Shown one piece after another: positions 1-39,257 of a stretch of DNA of 64,000 nucleotides (the first letter of the stretch is position 1; every line of letters begins with the position of its first letter). The DNA lies in assembly GCA_029224185.1 (NCBI GenBank), contig CM055188.1, positions 32,140,389 through 32,204,388 of the forward strand, in the 5' to 3' direction. Origin of the DNA: Karalla daura (taxonomy: Eukaryota; Chordata; Actinopteri; Chaetodontiformes; Leiognathidae). The notes under the pieces are model-generated. The model saw only the letters and a list, made by a program, of their open reading frames with translations, made no database searches and was not told the origin of the DNA. Position numbers and translations under genes: made by a program.

Positions 1-1011
1 TGAGGGGACGATGAGGGGACGATGAGGGGACGTCCACTTCTTTTCTAAGATATTATTAAAATCATGGCTTACAAACGGCTCTTCACACAGAATAGTACAG
101 AAGAGAGTTTTCCTTCATTATTCTTCAGTTTTAACCTAATTTAGCCATTATGGATGGCTTGTACGTTGGTATTCAGTTCTTTATTTACCAAGAAATGCTG
201 TTCACATGTTATTATCTGTGTTATTATCTTTTAACACTGTAATTAAACCTTTAAATGAACAACTAAATACAAAACCACAGAAACCAGAGAAAATAGATGA
301 AGGCCATGACTTTAAGAATTAGCAGGGGTTAGATTGTGTTTGCCTACTATTTCATAATTTAACTATTTATCTCTATAATAAGATAATTATGTTTACCATT
401 TACACATCACATCTACGCAGAAGTGTAAAAGATCTCATGGAACAGCTTCCTCCAATGGAAATTACTTCTTAGATTATTTCTTATTTTATGTATTCAACCT
501 TACACTGTAATCTAAAATCTAGCACTCTAGCATCTTTTTCCAAGAAATCCCTTCAAGTGAAATGATCTTGTGACAGATTATCTGGACAGATAACTGTAAC
601 TATAACTATAACTATCTCTACAGATGACAGATCTTGTCTTTAGAAACCTTTTGTGTGCTCGTCTTCTCTTCAAAACAAGACTTTTAAAGACAAAGAAAAC
701 ATTAATTAATGCCTGATCGTTATGATCCGTAGTGACTATTATCACTGTTACTGTTACACTGAAACACGATGAAACCCGGTATTGATTTTTTTTATCGTAT
801 CTTCTGGTTTATTTGTTGTTGTTGTTGTTTGTTAATACACACACAGAGCCCTCGGTTTTAAAGCTCAGTGGTTTTCCTCTTTAAGCTTCCTCTCTGTGGG
901 AGTTAAGTGGCTGAGTCACTCTGCTCTAGTAGCATCGAGTAAAATGTGGAATATTTATGAGCACCACTATGGTGCTTTTTTTTACTTTATCTGATAACAT
1001 CACTCACACAT

Positions 1012-1050
<39 letters not shown>

Positions 1051-1078
1051 CTCTGTTTTTTTCTCTGTCACTTGCCAG
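1..1078. other. Intronic DNA upstream of the first visible cacna2d2 exon
   Basis: No coding exon could be recognised here. At 1-32 there are three copies of an 11-bp unit (TGAGGGGACGA), cut by the window edge. A short TAACTA-type repeat sits near 592-616 and a CT microsatellite at 1013-1048 leads into the acceptor at 1077-1078. Confidence 0.6.
1013..1048. repeat. (CT)n microsatellite 30 bp before an acceptor
   Basis: An uninterrupted CT run of about 18 units lies in front of the cacna2d2 acceptor at 1077-1078. In the transcript it is pyrimidine-rich and so lies where a polypyrimidine tract would act. Confidence 0.9.
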
Positions 1079-16200
<15,122 letters not shown>

Positions 16201-19200
16201 CACACGCAAACACTCTGACTTCTTTCATCTCTTTGGGTTTAGGCTCGGATCTACTGAAGGTCAGATCAAACAGCAGCTGCAAAAGTCTTTTTTTATCTAC
16301 AGTGCCGACAGCGCATTTGTGCTTGGGGTGAAAAAAGGAAAAAGAAAACGTGTATCAGCTCTACTGTTTTTCTTTTTTTTTGCCTTACTGCTTATGCTTT
16401 TGTTGGTGTTTTGATGCTTGAGTGCAAAACATGATGAGGATATGTTGAGTGTGCATGCGTCTTTGGCTAAGATGAGCATGTTTAAATGATTATTTTACGC
16501 GGGGTTCAGCCGTGTAAACAGCAACCAAAAAGTCAGGAAGGCGGAAATAAATGTGCTTCTCAATAGGAATTACTCAACCTGCTGGACTCTTAGTGCATTG
16601 GTGACACGGTAGAAGATCTAAAAGCTCTTCACTTCCTCGGAGTGCAGACCTGAAACAAAACTGCAGAAACATGATGTGAACGTAGAGAAACAATAGAACT
16701 AACTGTAACTGTAACAACTACACTTCTTGATGTTTGGTAGTTTTGTTTGCATCAATCGTCACATTTAAGAAAATAATGGGGTTGAAGTTTTACAACTGCT
16801 CCGTGTAGCTTTCTTCTAAGTGTCTGTTTACTTTCTTTCTTTGTTATTAATGAGGTCTGATAAATGCTGCACCTCGTGCCACATGAAAAAAGACATATGT
16901 TCTCTATATAGTTTTCATTACAATCCATGTTTATGTGTTGGGAATCTTCTTCCCTGCATTTTGTTTTGCATTACAGTGTTTCTTGCTGTGTTTAATACAT
17001 AGTATCAGGCCATTGGCTGGCATGTGCACCATAAACCACAGTGTTACTAGTTAGCAAAAACTCCAAACCAAAACAGTGTAAGGCTACATACAGTGAATGC
17101 ACTTAGTTACCTTCCATCACGGGAGCAGCTCCTCTGAGATTTTAGATCTTTGGGTAAATCCTCTGTTGAGATCTTGACCTGATCTTTGACCTTGTGCTCA
17201 AATGCTACAAACGACTAAAGCAGGAAAATTGTTTATGAATGGAGAGGATGTGCTGCTGGTGCAGCCTTCCTCCTTTAGTTTGCTTCTTCAGAGTCTTCTG
17301 CTTCTGGTGGCTTCAGCTTTCGTGAGATAGAAAATAATTTACCTGCAGTAGTTTTTTCATCTGCATGTGCACAACTTTGCAAAGTTACTGCTTTTGCACA
17401 TACTAAGAAGCCGTTTTTGACCGGTGAGTAGATCTGAGCCTTAACCGCACATTCACTTCAGTGTCTTTCAACCCACTCTCAAACTTTTGCCAAGACAGTT
17501 TCAGTGTTACAAAGTGTATCATATCATCACCTGAGGCTATAAAGTCATCCACACTTGCAACAAAAGAATTGTATTAAAGTTTTGTTTACCCCCCAAAAAG
17601 AAGAGCACTTGGATTTAGAAGAGAACAAGACGACACATATAAGGAGTGAGAATCAAAAACCGATCAAGATCAATGATCGGATGTAAACTGTGACATTGTC
17701 ACAAAATGTCAGTGAATCCTCTGCCCTGTTGCAACACTGCTGTGATAATCCGAGGCGTCATCCCAGCAGAGATTATCATCTCTGTCAGTTTATCAGAAAC
17801 CTTAGAGCACAAAACAGAAAGTCAGCGTGTGACTGACGTTTTCTTATGTTTTACATCAGTTTGTTTGGTCGAGGGGAAGCTCTCTGTCCCTGTTTTTGTA
17901 TCTTGTATCGCACTGTTTGTCCAATCTGAATTTATGCACTTCTGTAGGCTTCTGTCTGAAGAATGTAGCTTCTGAACAGCTTTCAGTGGTATCAATATGT
18001 TATCAATATGTTATCAATGTGTAACGCTTTTCCACACCTCTGTTGAGATGTCTCCCTGAAAGTGATGATTCACCGTGGTTGAATGTTTTGAATGTTTGTT
18101 ATCATGCATATCTAATTATGTCACAAACCTACGGAGCTGTAACAGTCACAGTGTAATTGTGTGATTTTATTTTATTTTTAACTCATTTTCTGAAGGATTT
18201 TATGTGGATACAAACACACAGGTTGGATATGAGCTTGTGACTAAAATGCACAAAATATTCACAATGTTTTGTCATCTGATCAAAATAACTAAAGATAATA
18301 AGTTTAAATTCTGTTTAAAAGCTGCTTCTGTAAAATGGAAGAATAACAGGCTCAGATTTGTGCCACATTGTTGTTTTTTTCTGATCTAATCTAATGGAAA
18401 TAGTCCAAAATATTACATTTAAATTGACACAAAACAGATGAAAGCACCAAATGCTGTCAAAGCACAGTCTGGAACAAGCTCATGGTCAAATTATTTTATT
18501 CCTACATTTTATTCAAATATTAAATGTGTTCACTGCTATGCAAAATTCCTGATACCGATGGATGTGTTTTATTTGGTTCGTCCTCTGAAAAGATGAATCA
18601 TCTCATGAAAGATGTTTTATCTTTTGTGTGCGGCACAGCCCAAATAGTCTCACAAAGTGAAAGCAAATTCTGGAGTCAAAGAGACTTTAAAGTATATTTA
18701 CATTTGACTTTTGCTCATTTGGCAGACGCTTTTATCCAAGGCGACTCTCACTTGAGACAGCACCAGAGTCACAGAGTGAAACGGGGCTACGAGAGCTTTG
18801 AGAGAGCAGTGGTGAGGAGAGGAGGAGATGAGGAGGATGGGAGGAGGATGTTCCCACTCTGATGGTGTCTGGAGGTCTGGTCCACCATCTAGTTGCCACA
18901 TTAAGGTGAATCAGAGAGAGATGCATGATAAAATCCTGGAAACATTGAACCCACTGTGATTCATCCGCCCCCGATGTCTTTGTTTGGGGGAAGCTTTTCA
19001 AATACGTTTATTTTATTTACTTATCTCTTTATTTATTTTTTGGAACAAACTGTTTGTGAAATGCTGTTTATCTCGTCTGCCTGACGTTCCACCCCTGCAG
19101 TGCCTTGCTGCACTCACGCTGGACGGCAGGAACATCTAGACCAGGCGCCTCGCCGTCGTCCTCGTCGTCCTCGCTCATTTTGCAGATTCGCAAAATCCTG

Positions 19201-20510
19201 GATGGACTTTTTTTTCGGGGTCTGGCAGCAAGCTGGACGTCAGCCCCTGTCACGTGGTTTATCTCCACACTGTGGTTCAGGAAACTTTGAGTCCGAGCAC
19301 AGACACTGTCCACTCTCACACTGATATCCGTCTGATGCCTGGAGGAGACGTGAACTTTTTACCTGACTGGAATGAATCGAGTGAATGTCTGCAGTTCTGT
19401 CGCGTGTCTCTGCTGGACCCAAGCATGGAGGGGACGCAGAGATCCAGACTGAAGCCTGTCTGGAGACCTCAGCGGAAACAAAACAAACAAACAAAAAAAA
19501 GTTGAATGAAAAACCCACCGAAAAAAAAACAAAAAACATTGAACAAAAAATAAAATGAACCAAAAAAAAAAGAGAGAAGCTTTTATTCTGAGACCTGCAG
19601 GTCATGTTGCATCATTCCAACAGCACTGTTGTAAAAGGAAAAGGGAGGACATTTTGTGAAGCTCTTTATAGCCTACAATATATTACTGCTGTTGAGGTCG
19701 GTGTTGTAGTTCTGTTTCAGATTACCAGTATTTATTTGCATGATATTTTGAACAAAGTTAAAGACTTGTGTACATAGCCTGATGGGTACTTTACATTCCT
19801 GTGCACATCTGGCTCTGCAGCGCTGCGTGTGGCCGGGGGGAAACCAACAAAGCTGAAAGTTTGACTTCAGTGAAGCCGACAATAACTGTCAGTTTTCGCG
19901 GTTTGGTTCGTGTAAAAAGCACAGAGACGTTTATAAGCATATGAGCAACAAACTGCCTGACGAAGCTCTTTTATTTTGGGAAAAAAGTGGAATGATTCAT
20001 GCATTTAAAGGCAGCAGAACAAAGATGGCAGAGGCATGTGTGGGGACACCCCCTTATTTAATGGACTTTCTTTATGGGATAGATTTAAATATTGCTTCGT
20101 TAATTTATTTATGTATTCTTTGATTCATTTGTTTATTCATTTGGGTGTTGTGTATAATATTTGTATTTAACAAGAAGGAACTGAATGTGTTTGAAGCTTG
20201 CGTGGGCGCACTAAGCAGTTTACAAGAAAACTCGCTAAACAGACAAAAAACACAAACTGTACGTCTTTGTCCCCTTTCAGTTACGGACTACCAGAAGATA
20301 AGAATGTCAATGTTTTCGCTGTAACTTTGCTTTTCGTTTTGCTGATGTGGGACAGTTTCCTCTCTTCGTGCCAGTCTCCAACGCCACCTCATTTTTGTAC
20401 AGACGATGTAAAGCAGAGTCAGCAGAGGACGAAGGCCAACTTTGTAAAGATTTTGTCAGTGACATTACAAAATGGATATTTAAATGTTTATATCTTTGGT
20501 GATTAAATGC
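16201..20510 (+). other. Probable cacna2d2 3' UTR and flank
   Basis: No coding exon follows the TGA at 16198-16200. Poly(A)-signal candidates on the + strand are AATAAA at 16546-16551, AATAAA at 19549-19554 and ATTAAA at 20502-20507. Which one ends the transcript cannot be decided from sequence. A fish interspersed-repeat signature lies near 18691-18770, and a GC-rich trinucleotide-like patch lies at 19140-19180. Confidence 0.45.
18691..18770. repeat. Teleost interspersed-repeat signature
   Basis: The stretch TTTGGCAGACGCTTTTATCC, followed by AAGGCGACT and preceded by TATTTACATTTGACTTTTGC, matches a motif seen again and again in fish dispersed repeats. Family not assigned. Confidence 0.5.
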
Positions 20511-21130
20511 TATTGATATTTTTCACTTCAGTTCTGAATCGTTATTGCTGCACAGATGATTTCCTGAACCAGCTGTTAATACCACAGACTTTGTCTCCCA
20601 CAGTTTTCTAGTCTGGAAGGTGAATCTTCATGTGAACACCTCAGAGGTCCACTAGGGCGGCTTCAATAGACTTGTCATGGATGCATAAAACTAGAGACAT
20701 TGACCAGTATGGACACTGCTTCATCTGGACTCCTTGTACATATGAAGCAGCCAATGCTATGGATCTGTGTTTTTAGATATATGTTATATGTTGTTAAATA
20801 TTGTTAAATATGTAATTATATTGTTTTAAGGCTAACAGGGCAGATAGAGGAGGAGCCTTCAGTGCCAGAGCTGCAGGTTGATTGTTTCCCTCTGACCTTG
20901 CTAAGCGCCAGCGTCGAGCCTGTTCGGTGGGTCGCCCAGTCCCCTGGGCAGGTCATCCCACTTCTGACACCACATGTAAGGTTGGCCTGGCGCTGGAGAT
21001 CATCAGGCTGTCCTATTTATTTAATTTCCCTTTTTTTCAGCGGTGCAATATGCCCCATATGTACAGCGCAGGTCAGCCTGGCCAAACTGAAGAAAAACTA
21101 GACTAGAAAAAGTCACAAAAATTAAAAAAT

Positions 21131-21281
21131 AACCCACTCAGTGGGCCATAGCCCAGAGGTTTACTGTCCTTTAGTTGTCTGAGTTTTAGTAAAATGCATT
21201 TCCACACTTAACTAAAACTCAAACAAGGAAAACTGAAGGACAATCATCCTCTGCACTGGGCTATGGGCCTCTGAGTGGGTT
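21131..21281. repeat. Long imperfect inverted repeat (hairpin, MITE-like)
   Basis: The left arm (21131-21190) starts AACCCACTCAGTGGGCCATA. The right arm (21211-21281) is its imperfect reverse complement, ending GGCCTCTGAGTGGGTT. The 20-base loop is AAAATGCATTTCCACACTTA. Paired blocks include AACCCACTCAG, CATAGCCCAG, TGTCCTT and GAGTTTTAGT. It has no coding capacity. A miniature inverted-repeat element or another transcribed hairpin are both possible. Confidence 0.7.
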
Positions 21282-21359
21282 CCTGGCTAAAGGTTTCCAC
21301 TGTGGCATGCTGTACAGTCACACCTGCATCTCTTCAGGAGAGCTCCAACTCCTGCCTGG

Positions 21360-21830
21360 ATAGATGTCTGAGCTCCTGAACCTCCTGATCCTCAAGGCTG
21401 AGCCCAGCCTTATGCTTGCGGTCATTACCCACGAGGATTAGATCGAAGACAGAGTGGTAAAAGGAGAGTTTTCCCTTCCAGCTCATTTCTCTCTTTTCTA
21501 ACAGCACCACATCAATATCACTGCAGATGCTGCCCCGATCCAGCTGTCCTCCTCCTGCTCCACTTCCCCCTCAGTCATGAACGTGAACTCGAGCTACTTG
21601 AACTCCTCTGCCTCGGGGAGGGGCTCCTCCCCAACACAGATTTAGCAGTACTGATTCTTACCCTGGCTGCTTCACACTCCACAGACTGTGCCAGTGCAAA
21701 TCTGAGGTCACTGTTTGGTGATGCCAGTAAGACCACATCATCTGAAAACCATAGATGCTGAACCCTGATGCCTCCACGCCTGTTATCTGACCTCGTCTTA
21801 AAAACAACTGAAGAAGAAGAAAAAGAAACT
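21360..21830 (-). mobile_element. Decayed LINE reverse-transcriptase fragment
   Basis: The - strand frame carries GGIRVQHLWFSDDVVLLAS, then DLRFALAQ, CEAARVRIST and SKS-like sequence. This is the catalytic F.DDVVLLAS box of a non-LTR retrotransposon reverse transcriptase with its usual downstream CEAAGMRISTSKSE motif (here degraded). Further down (near 21420-21490) a segment resembling the RELSRKAKLSIYRS region can be read with stops and frameshifts. The element is truncated and inactive. It sits between the convergent genes. Confidence 0.7.
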
Positions 21831-22109
21831 AAGAGGAAAACCCAAGACAAAGGGATGCTTTGCAGTCCAAGCATCACCGGATACGGGCTTTACTCACTGT
21901 TTGCTGAATAGTTTATACACATATGTTATTTTCCTGTTGGCTGCAGTCAACATCACATGACTATCGAGTTACTGGACATGAGAACAACATGTGGTCAACA
22001 TTTCTCTCATTTTCTGTGGAAAAGTCAATGTTTAGAGGTAATTTCTGCATGAAAATGCATCCTGAGTTCCTTTCTATTGAGAAATATATATTTTATTCTC
22101 ATAATTAAA

Positions 22110-24050
22110 TGTCACACAAATTAATTGTCTTTATTACACTTTCATTTCTTTTATTATGCACTTTTGACCAGTGTAACCAAGGTAGGCTTATCGAAGAGAC
22201 TAGATTGAAGAAGAAGAAGAAGAAGAGTTGTTCTTGAGATTAAAATCCACCACCAAACGATGTGACAAAGTCAGAAAAGCTGCCTTTTCCTCAGTTGTCT
22301 CTTAACGCCTGTACATATAAACACTTCCTGGCTCCATAGTGTGTTTCTACAAAGAGCCGGAGCCGCGGCAGAACAGTTCCATTATCTAATGCAGAGAGAC
22401 TGTGTTTCTGTGTCAGCTGTCGGGGATTAAACCGCGAGTTTAGGGCGGCTTCCCGCGGACCGAAAAAGACACCCAAGAGCCAGGCAGCCCGCATGATTCA
22501 TCATGTGCATTTGTTCACAATGTCAGTCAGTAAACATTTTAGATGTGAGCCGTGCTCCTGAGGGGGGAAAGACGATAGGTCACTGTGGCTAAACGCTCCG
22601 GCCCAGCTTGTTGGGATGTTTTGGCTGCTGCAGGCAGCTGTGGATGAGCTAGTACCTCCAATCCAGCAGGCAGAGTGCCTTGTTATGTGGCTTAAAGAGA
22701 AACAGAGGGTCTTATTTAGGGATGAAATCAGACCGTCGGTGTTTGGCAAAGCACGTTGAATTTTATTGTCATTTTAATCCATCATGAGAGGTAGAAAGCA
22801 GAGCTCAGCTGCTCCTCTGTCACAAGCAGAACAACAGAGATGCAGAACAGAAGGAGAGGACGGGCGAGCTCTGCTGCACAGCTTCGCTTTAGGTAAAACT
22901 GCTTTTTAACAATTTACTAAAGAACAAAATTACAGGGGGAGGGGCTATTGGGAGGATTGTGTCCAGCTAGAGTTAAAAAAAAGTTAATCTTTATTGTACT
23001 TTAAAGTGAAGCATCTTCTGTTTCTACAGGATGAGAGAAAGTTTACTTTTAACAAGGGTAAATTTAAAGGAGGCAGTTTTAAACAGGCAAAGTGTTATTA
23101 TTTATAGTTTTATTCTCTTTATCTTTGTAAGACTTGAGATGGTGTTAAAATTTTCTAATCAAGCTCATTCATAAATTCACCGCTGCAGCGGTGTTGTTAT
23201 TTGTTGTTTATATATACAGTTCTAAAAACAGACCTAAGATCTAGGAAACAAACAAACAAACAAACAGTGAGACTCCCCAGCTGCTCCAGCCTGAGACAAT
23301 GTCATTGTGGAGGAAGGTTTGGTGCCCTAGACTCCGAGGCAAACAGGTGCAGGGAGATCAGCGAGGCCAGGGCAGCTGTCACCGGCTCCAACCTTAATGA
23401 AGACTGGATCTGCAGCATCGCTGTCTCACAGACCGAGACCAGCAGACTGTTTCCTCTGTGATGAACGAGAGAGACGCGGTCGGTCCTATAATCAGACTGA
23501 GTGTCTTTAGACACGTTTGTCAGACTGGTTGGCTTACAGGTGAAATCAGCAACGTCTCTGTGTTGTTTAAGTGTGTCCTGAACTCAGGAGGAACTGTTGT
23601 GGCTGGAAAAACTCTTATGAAAAAAGGAGGGAAGTTAGTTAAGATAGAGTTGTCCCTTTCTTTCTTTTGTTCTTTATAAATAAATAAATAAATAGATAAA
23701 AAGGAGTGAATATCACCCCTGAGGCGACGCCTTCTCGGGTTGTTTCTGAAAAGTGTTTCACTTCATCTCTTTCCTCTTGTTGCCTGGCAACAGTGGCGAT
23801 GATATGATTCCTGAACTTTTCTTCTTTTGTTGACTGAGTTTGATTGGAAACAACCATCAAGATGGCCCACTGGATCACTTACTTAAGTTAGATAAAGTTA
23901 TTTTTTTTTCACTAGTACTTTTAGTTTTACAACAAAATTATATTTTTAGTCCTCATCAGTATGTAAAAACCCGAGTGTCTCTTCTCTGTCCTCTTCAGCT
24001 TAAGCAGTGGTGTTTGTTTATGCAGTGAAAGAACAAAACATTAAAAGGCA
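22110..24050. other. Intergenic DNA between LINE fragment and myosin A 3' end
   Basis: No coding exon or repeat array was recognised apart from a few GAA triplets near 22209 and an AAAC-type tetranucleotide near 23247-23266. Confidence 0.4.
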
Positions 24051-24162
24051 GTAGATTGGGCAAGATAATTTATTTAATGTAGATCTACAATAATAGATGA
24101 GAGCAGCTCAATGAAAATCATATTTTATGATTCTCATTTGGGTCCCTCGGAGAGATGCCTGA
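24050..24162 (-). terminator. Myosin A 3' UTR with poly(A) signal
   Basis: On the - strand AATAAA lies at 24069-24074, about 90 bases after the TAA. The 3' end is therefore expected near 24050. The exact cleavage site is not visible. Confidence 0.6.
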
Positions 24163-35386
<11,224 letters not shown>

Positions 35387-36180
35387 GGTGACTCGTCACT
35401 GCACGTGAGTAAAAACAGAACCAAACCGGTTATTTTGTGTCGTTATTTCTCTGCCGTCTTCAGCCATGATGACACTTCACCACTGAACAAGTTGTGATGG
35501 AGGGTAAGATAAGGTAAGATAAGGGATGAACTCTGCAGTCAAACTTGTACTGTATGTAATATTTTACATATTAATGTTGGAAAATTATTGTTAATTGAAC
35601 CATGAGGTGAAAACTGGCTTTGATGCAGTTACTCAGTGGAGGGACACAAACTTAAACTTGCAGAAAATAACAACATGTAAGAATGAGAACACACTGAAAA
35701 AGTGTTGTATCGCTTGTATCACCATCACCCATCATCTCACGTGTTTTAAATCATGAATTATAACACTGTTAGTATCAGACACTTTGCATCAAAGTCTAAT
35801 CAGCACTTGACTGTTAATCATACCAACACTATTAATGAAGTAAGGTGCATAGTGTTCGGACACAAACACAAAAAAACAGTTAAAACAAATGATAAATTAC
35901 CTTCTTCCCTCCCCTCAGAAGAACAGATAATGCTGGTTTAATGAGGGGTTCTGCAGACACAAGCACAATTTTAAATGGATTCATTAATCTAGTTCGCATT
36001 GAAAAACTGAACTTACTGTCTAGTGAAGTCCTGGCAAGAGCATAACAATTCTGTGTTCACTTTACGGCGTCTGGCAATAAGTGGTCATGCCCTGCATTGT
36101 TCATTAAGCTGCTGGTTTTCCTCCTGCTAATAAAAGACTGCAAAGCACTCACCTTGACTGGTTGCCTGTCAGTCCTCGGG
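35387..36180 (-). other. Myosin A 5' UTR and leader intron(s)
   Basis: The ATG exon has an acceptor at 35399-35400, leaving 12 bases of leader in that exon. A first non-coding exon is inferred from about 36172 down to 36153, with a good donor (AAG|GTGAGT at 36151-36152). A possible 14-base middle non-coding exon at 36017-36030 has an AG and a GTAAGT and resembles the start of the equivalent exon in gene B, but it is very short and uncertain. Confidence 0.55.
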
Positions 36181-36197
36181 GGTGTCCAGCCTCCCTG

Positions 36198-36239
36198 CTT
36201 ATATAGAGAGATCGCTGTGCACTCAGCAGATACCACCTG
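36198..36239 (-). promoter_or_regulatory. Myosin A core promoter: TATA box and E-box
   Basis: On the - strand TATATAAG lies at 36198-36205, about 26 bases before the inferred start of exon 1. A CAGGTG E-box (CACCTG on +) lies at 36234-36239, roughly 30 bases upstream of the TATA. E-boxes bind MyoD-type factors in muscle promoters. Spacing fits a tissue-specific TATA promoter. Confidence 0.65.
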
Positions 36240-38767
36240 CTTTATTTGGTCATGCACTTTTACACGCTCTGCTTGAGTATTTTTTGCCTCTGTTTGATAT
36301 CTTTATTTTTATCCTTTGTCAGAGGATCGCAAGCATGATTGTGCTCTTGGACTCACTGGTTCCCACAGATGATGATGGTGATGGTGGAAATGTAAATAAG
36401 ACATAAACACAGAGATTCATCTTTACAAGTTTAATTTTGTTCACAAGTGGAAGAAGCTGCTCTTTATCAGTGATTGAGAATAAATAGAATCATATTAACA
36501 CAGAGTTGATGTGACTCTTCTCTCTATTTTTTGTGATTAGTATATCAATTAAAATAAAATATAGTTTTTTGTTATTGACCCATATAAATGGGAGAGTTTT
36601 ATTATTGGATGGAGTTCATATAAAAGCAGTCTGTCTTTACTATAAGGGAGACATTGTCACAGACTCAAACAACAACGTAAATGTTTCAGTGTATAAATAG
36701 TTCGAGACCCTCAACAAACCAGCATTTTTTAACCTTGTGTAAATGTTATTCTGGCAGGCATATTGGTTACTGAAGTTCAGACATTGTTTTGGTCTCAACG
36801 ATAATCTCCCTAATGCATCTTGGCACTGCACAGGATCCGACTTTAGCCGTGGAGAAGCTCTCATATGTCACTGGTATTCTGTTGCAGAAGCCTTGCAAGT
36901 CTTTCCTGTGACAAAGGAGCAGGATTGGCCCTAACAGTTGCTAATCTAAGACCCTGTGGAAATGATGATACCTCATGATGGCAGAAACCCTCGCTGAGCT
37001 CCACATTTTATGAAATCCCAAACTTAATTAGATTTGTTCTGCAGGGAGGAAGGACAACACCAAGAAGAACAATACCGGTATTTATAGCTCTTTAATTTCC
37101 CCCGTCGTGATATTTATGTAGTTGGTAACGCTCGACTTATGCATCGTGTGAAAACGAAAGTATCGAACAAAACGTTGGTGACATTTGCTGTGAAGATCAT
37201 CAGTCACCAAAGGGCAAAAATAAATAAAAAGAACTTTGCTGAAAATAAAAATCTAAAGTATTGTGCTTCACCTGTGACACAGACTGGGGTGTGACACCAC
37301 TTTAGATGTCAATAATGGCTGCCAAAGTGTCTAATTATCTCATTATAGCAGCTAGTGGTGGCAATCTTGGAGCAGGGCCTGAGTTTGAGTAAATGTGAGA
37401 AGATTATAGATGCCACTTCACTGACACATTAGGTCAGGACATCTGCAGAGGAAAGCAGCACTTCTATAGGTGTTAGATCATTACAAGTCACCTTAGTAGT
37501 CACCATAGTAAACAGTCTATACAACACTATGTAACGGAAATATGCACAGATCGTTTTGTTTGAGAAGAAGTTTTTGTTTACAAAAGAAGAAGATGTTGCA
37601 TAAACAAATAATGAAAACTCATTTGGAATGATTTTGCATGCATTACGTCATAATAATGTCATATTAAAGACATCACTGGACACTGATAACCAGGTCACAC
37701 ACGTTTACTCATCAGTTTTGTCTGTTTATTATCACATATTTGCAGCCTGCTTAGAGATAGTTATCATATAACACAGTGCAGTCTGTGCAGTGTTGTTCAC
37801 AGTTTGTGATGTTTCTTACCTGGTTTTATTCAGTTTGGTCTAAAACTGGTCTGACATTTTGTCTCAAAGAATTCTTTTAATTACTGTGGAATAATCTCAG
37901 CCTGCAGCTGCACTGTCCTGATCGCACAGACAGGTGATGCTCACAGGGTCCTCGTTCTATTCTTGTACATACGTATTACCTTCCAGACAGTCTGAGTCAT
38001 TTGTTCAGATATTAATCAGTACTTTTCCTGTGCTGTGATTTACTGTATTTATTCTTTTGATCTGTAAGGCCGGAGTGATTTCATACAAAAATAACAAATA
38101 AACCTCCATGATTTGGAGAAAAGGAGCCTGTACAGTGAATATTATTATCTAATATCCTATCAACCAATACTATCAATACTATCAACCACATTTAAACAGA
38201 CTGACTCTCTGCAGTTGGATAAGAAGAAAATTACAAAAATTTAACAAAGTTTCAGTAAAATGCAGTAACTGACTGTTGTTGTTTTATTGTTATGTTGTAG
38301 CACCAAACACAGCATTGTGTTAAAGTTCTGTGTGGAGGTGGAACATAGTCCTGTTTCCACTGATTTAGATTTTATTCTTTTAGACAAAGTTCAGCTTTGC
38401 TGCCACAGGCTCGCTCGCTATGCAGCGTGTGCAGCACACGCACACACTGACACAGACTGAGGGTTCGGTCTGTGCAGCGCTTTCATCCTAAAGAAACTCG
38501 CCACTCGTACAAATGACTGGAGTAACAAATATTCCCTGGCCCACTTGCTTTGATGTCTGTTTTGCCTGCGGTTTGTGTAGCGTGTGATAATGCTGGCGCT
38601 CGGGGCGATGACAGACGTGTTGATCCTAAACAGGGTCATCGGCCCGGGCCCCGTGAAGGTCGAAGGGCAGCGGCTTTCGAGGCACTGCCTCTGAAACCCG
38701 ATATTACGAGCATTATCACGCTATCTGTCGATATTACAAACAGTGTATTTCAACTGTCCAAACACAC

Positions 38768-38769
<2 letters not shown>

Positions 38770-38805
<36 letters not shown>
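38770..38805. repeat. (CA)n microsatellite
   Basis: CA dinucleotide run in the inter-myosin spacer. Confidence 0.9.
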
Positions 38806-38807
<2 letters not shown>

Positions 38808-39010
38808 ACACACACAGAGCAACTGTGGCTCTACATATCTCCTGCATTACAGCATCATGGTGGGATGAATAACGGCATATTGTGTTCTATATTTCTATTC
38901 ATTGTGTTCTATATTTCTATTCAATAATGGTTGTTTGGAATCGTTTGGAGTAACTCTGGCCTCACCTCAACATTTGAGTGAAAAACTGGATGTTTCTGAG
39001 ATCACTGAAC

Positions 39011-39257
39011 TGACTTAACGTAACGCTCTGAGACTCGAGGTAACTTTACGTGACCCGTGTGACTACACATGGGTGTACGTGACGTGACTTTACGTGACTT
39101 TTATGTAACTTTGTGTCTTAGCGGAACTTAAGGCGACTTAATGAGACTTTTCGTGGCTTAACGCAACTTTATGTACCTTTACGTGACTCAGTGTGACTTA
39201 TCATGACTTAACGTGGGTCTGCATGGCTTGACGTGACTTCTATATGACTTTGTGTCT
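39011..39257. repeat. Degenerate ~10-bp minisatellite, consensus ACGTGACTTT
   Basis: About twenty imperfect copies of a 9-11 base unit resembling (A/T)CGTGACTTT or GTAACTTTACGTGACTT occur in a row, for example TTTACGTGACTTTTATGTAAC and GACTTAACGTGGGTCTG. Units differ by one to three substitutions. There is no coding capacity. Confidence 0.75.

Noticed and set aside
20636..20655. CCACTAGGGCGGC as a second CTCF site
   Set aside because: It departs from the core consensus at several important positions.
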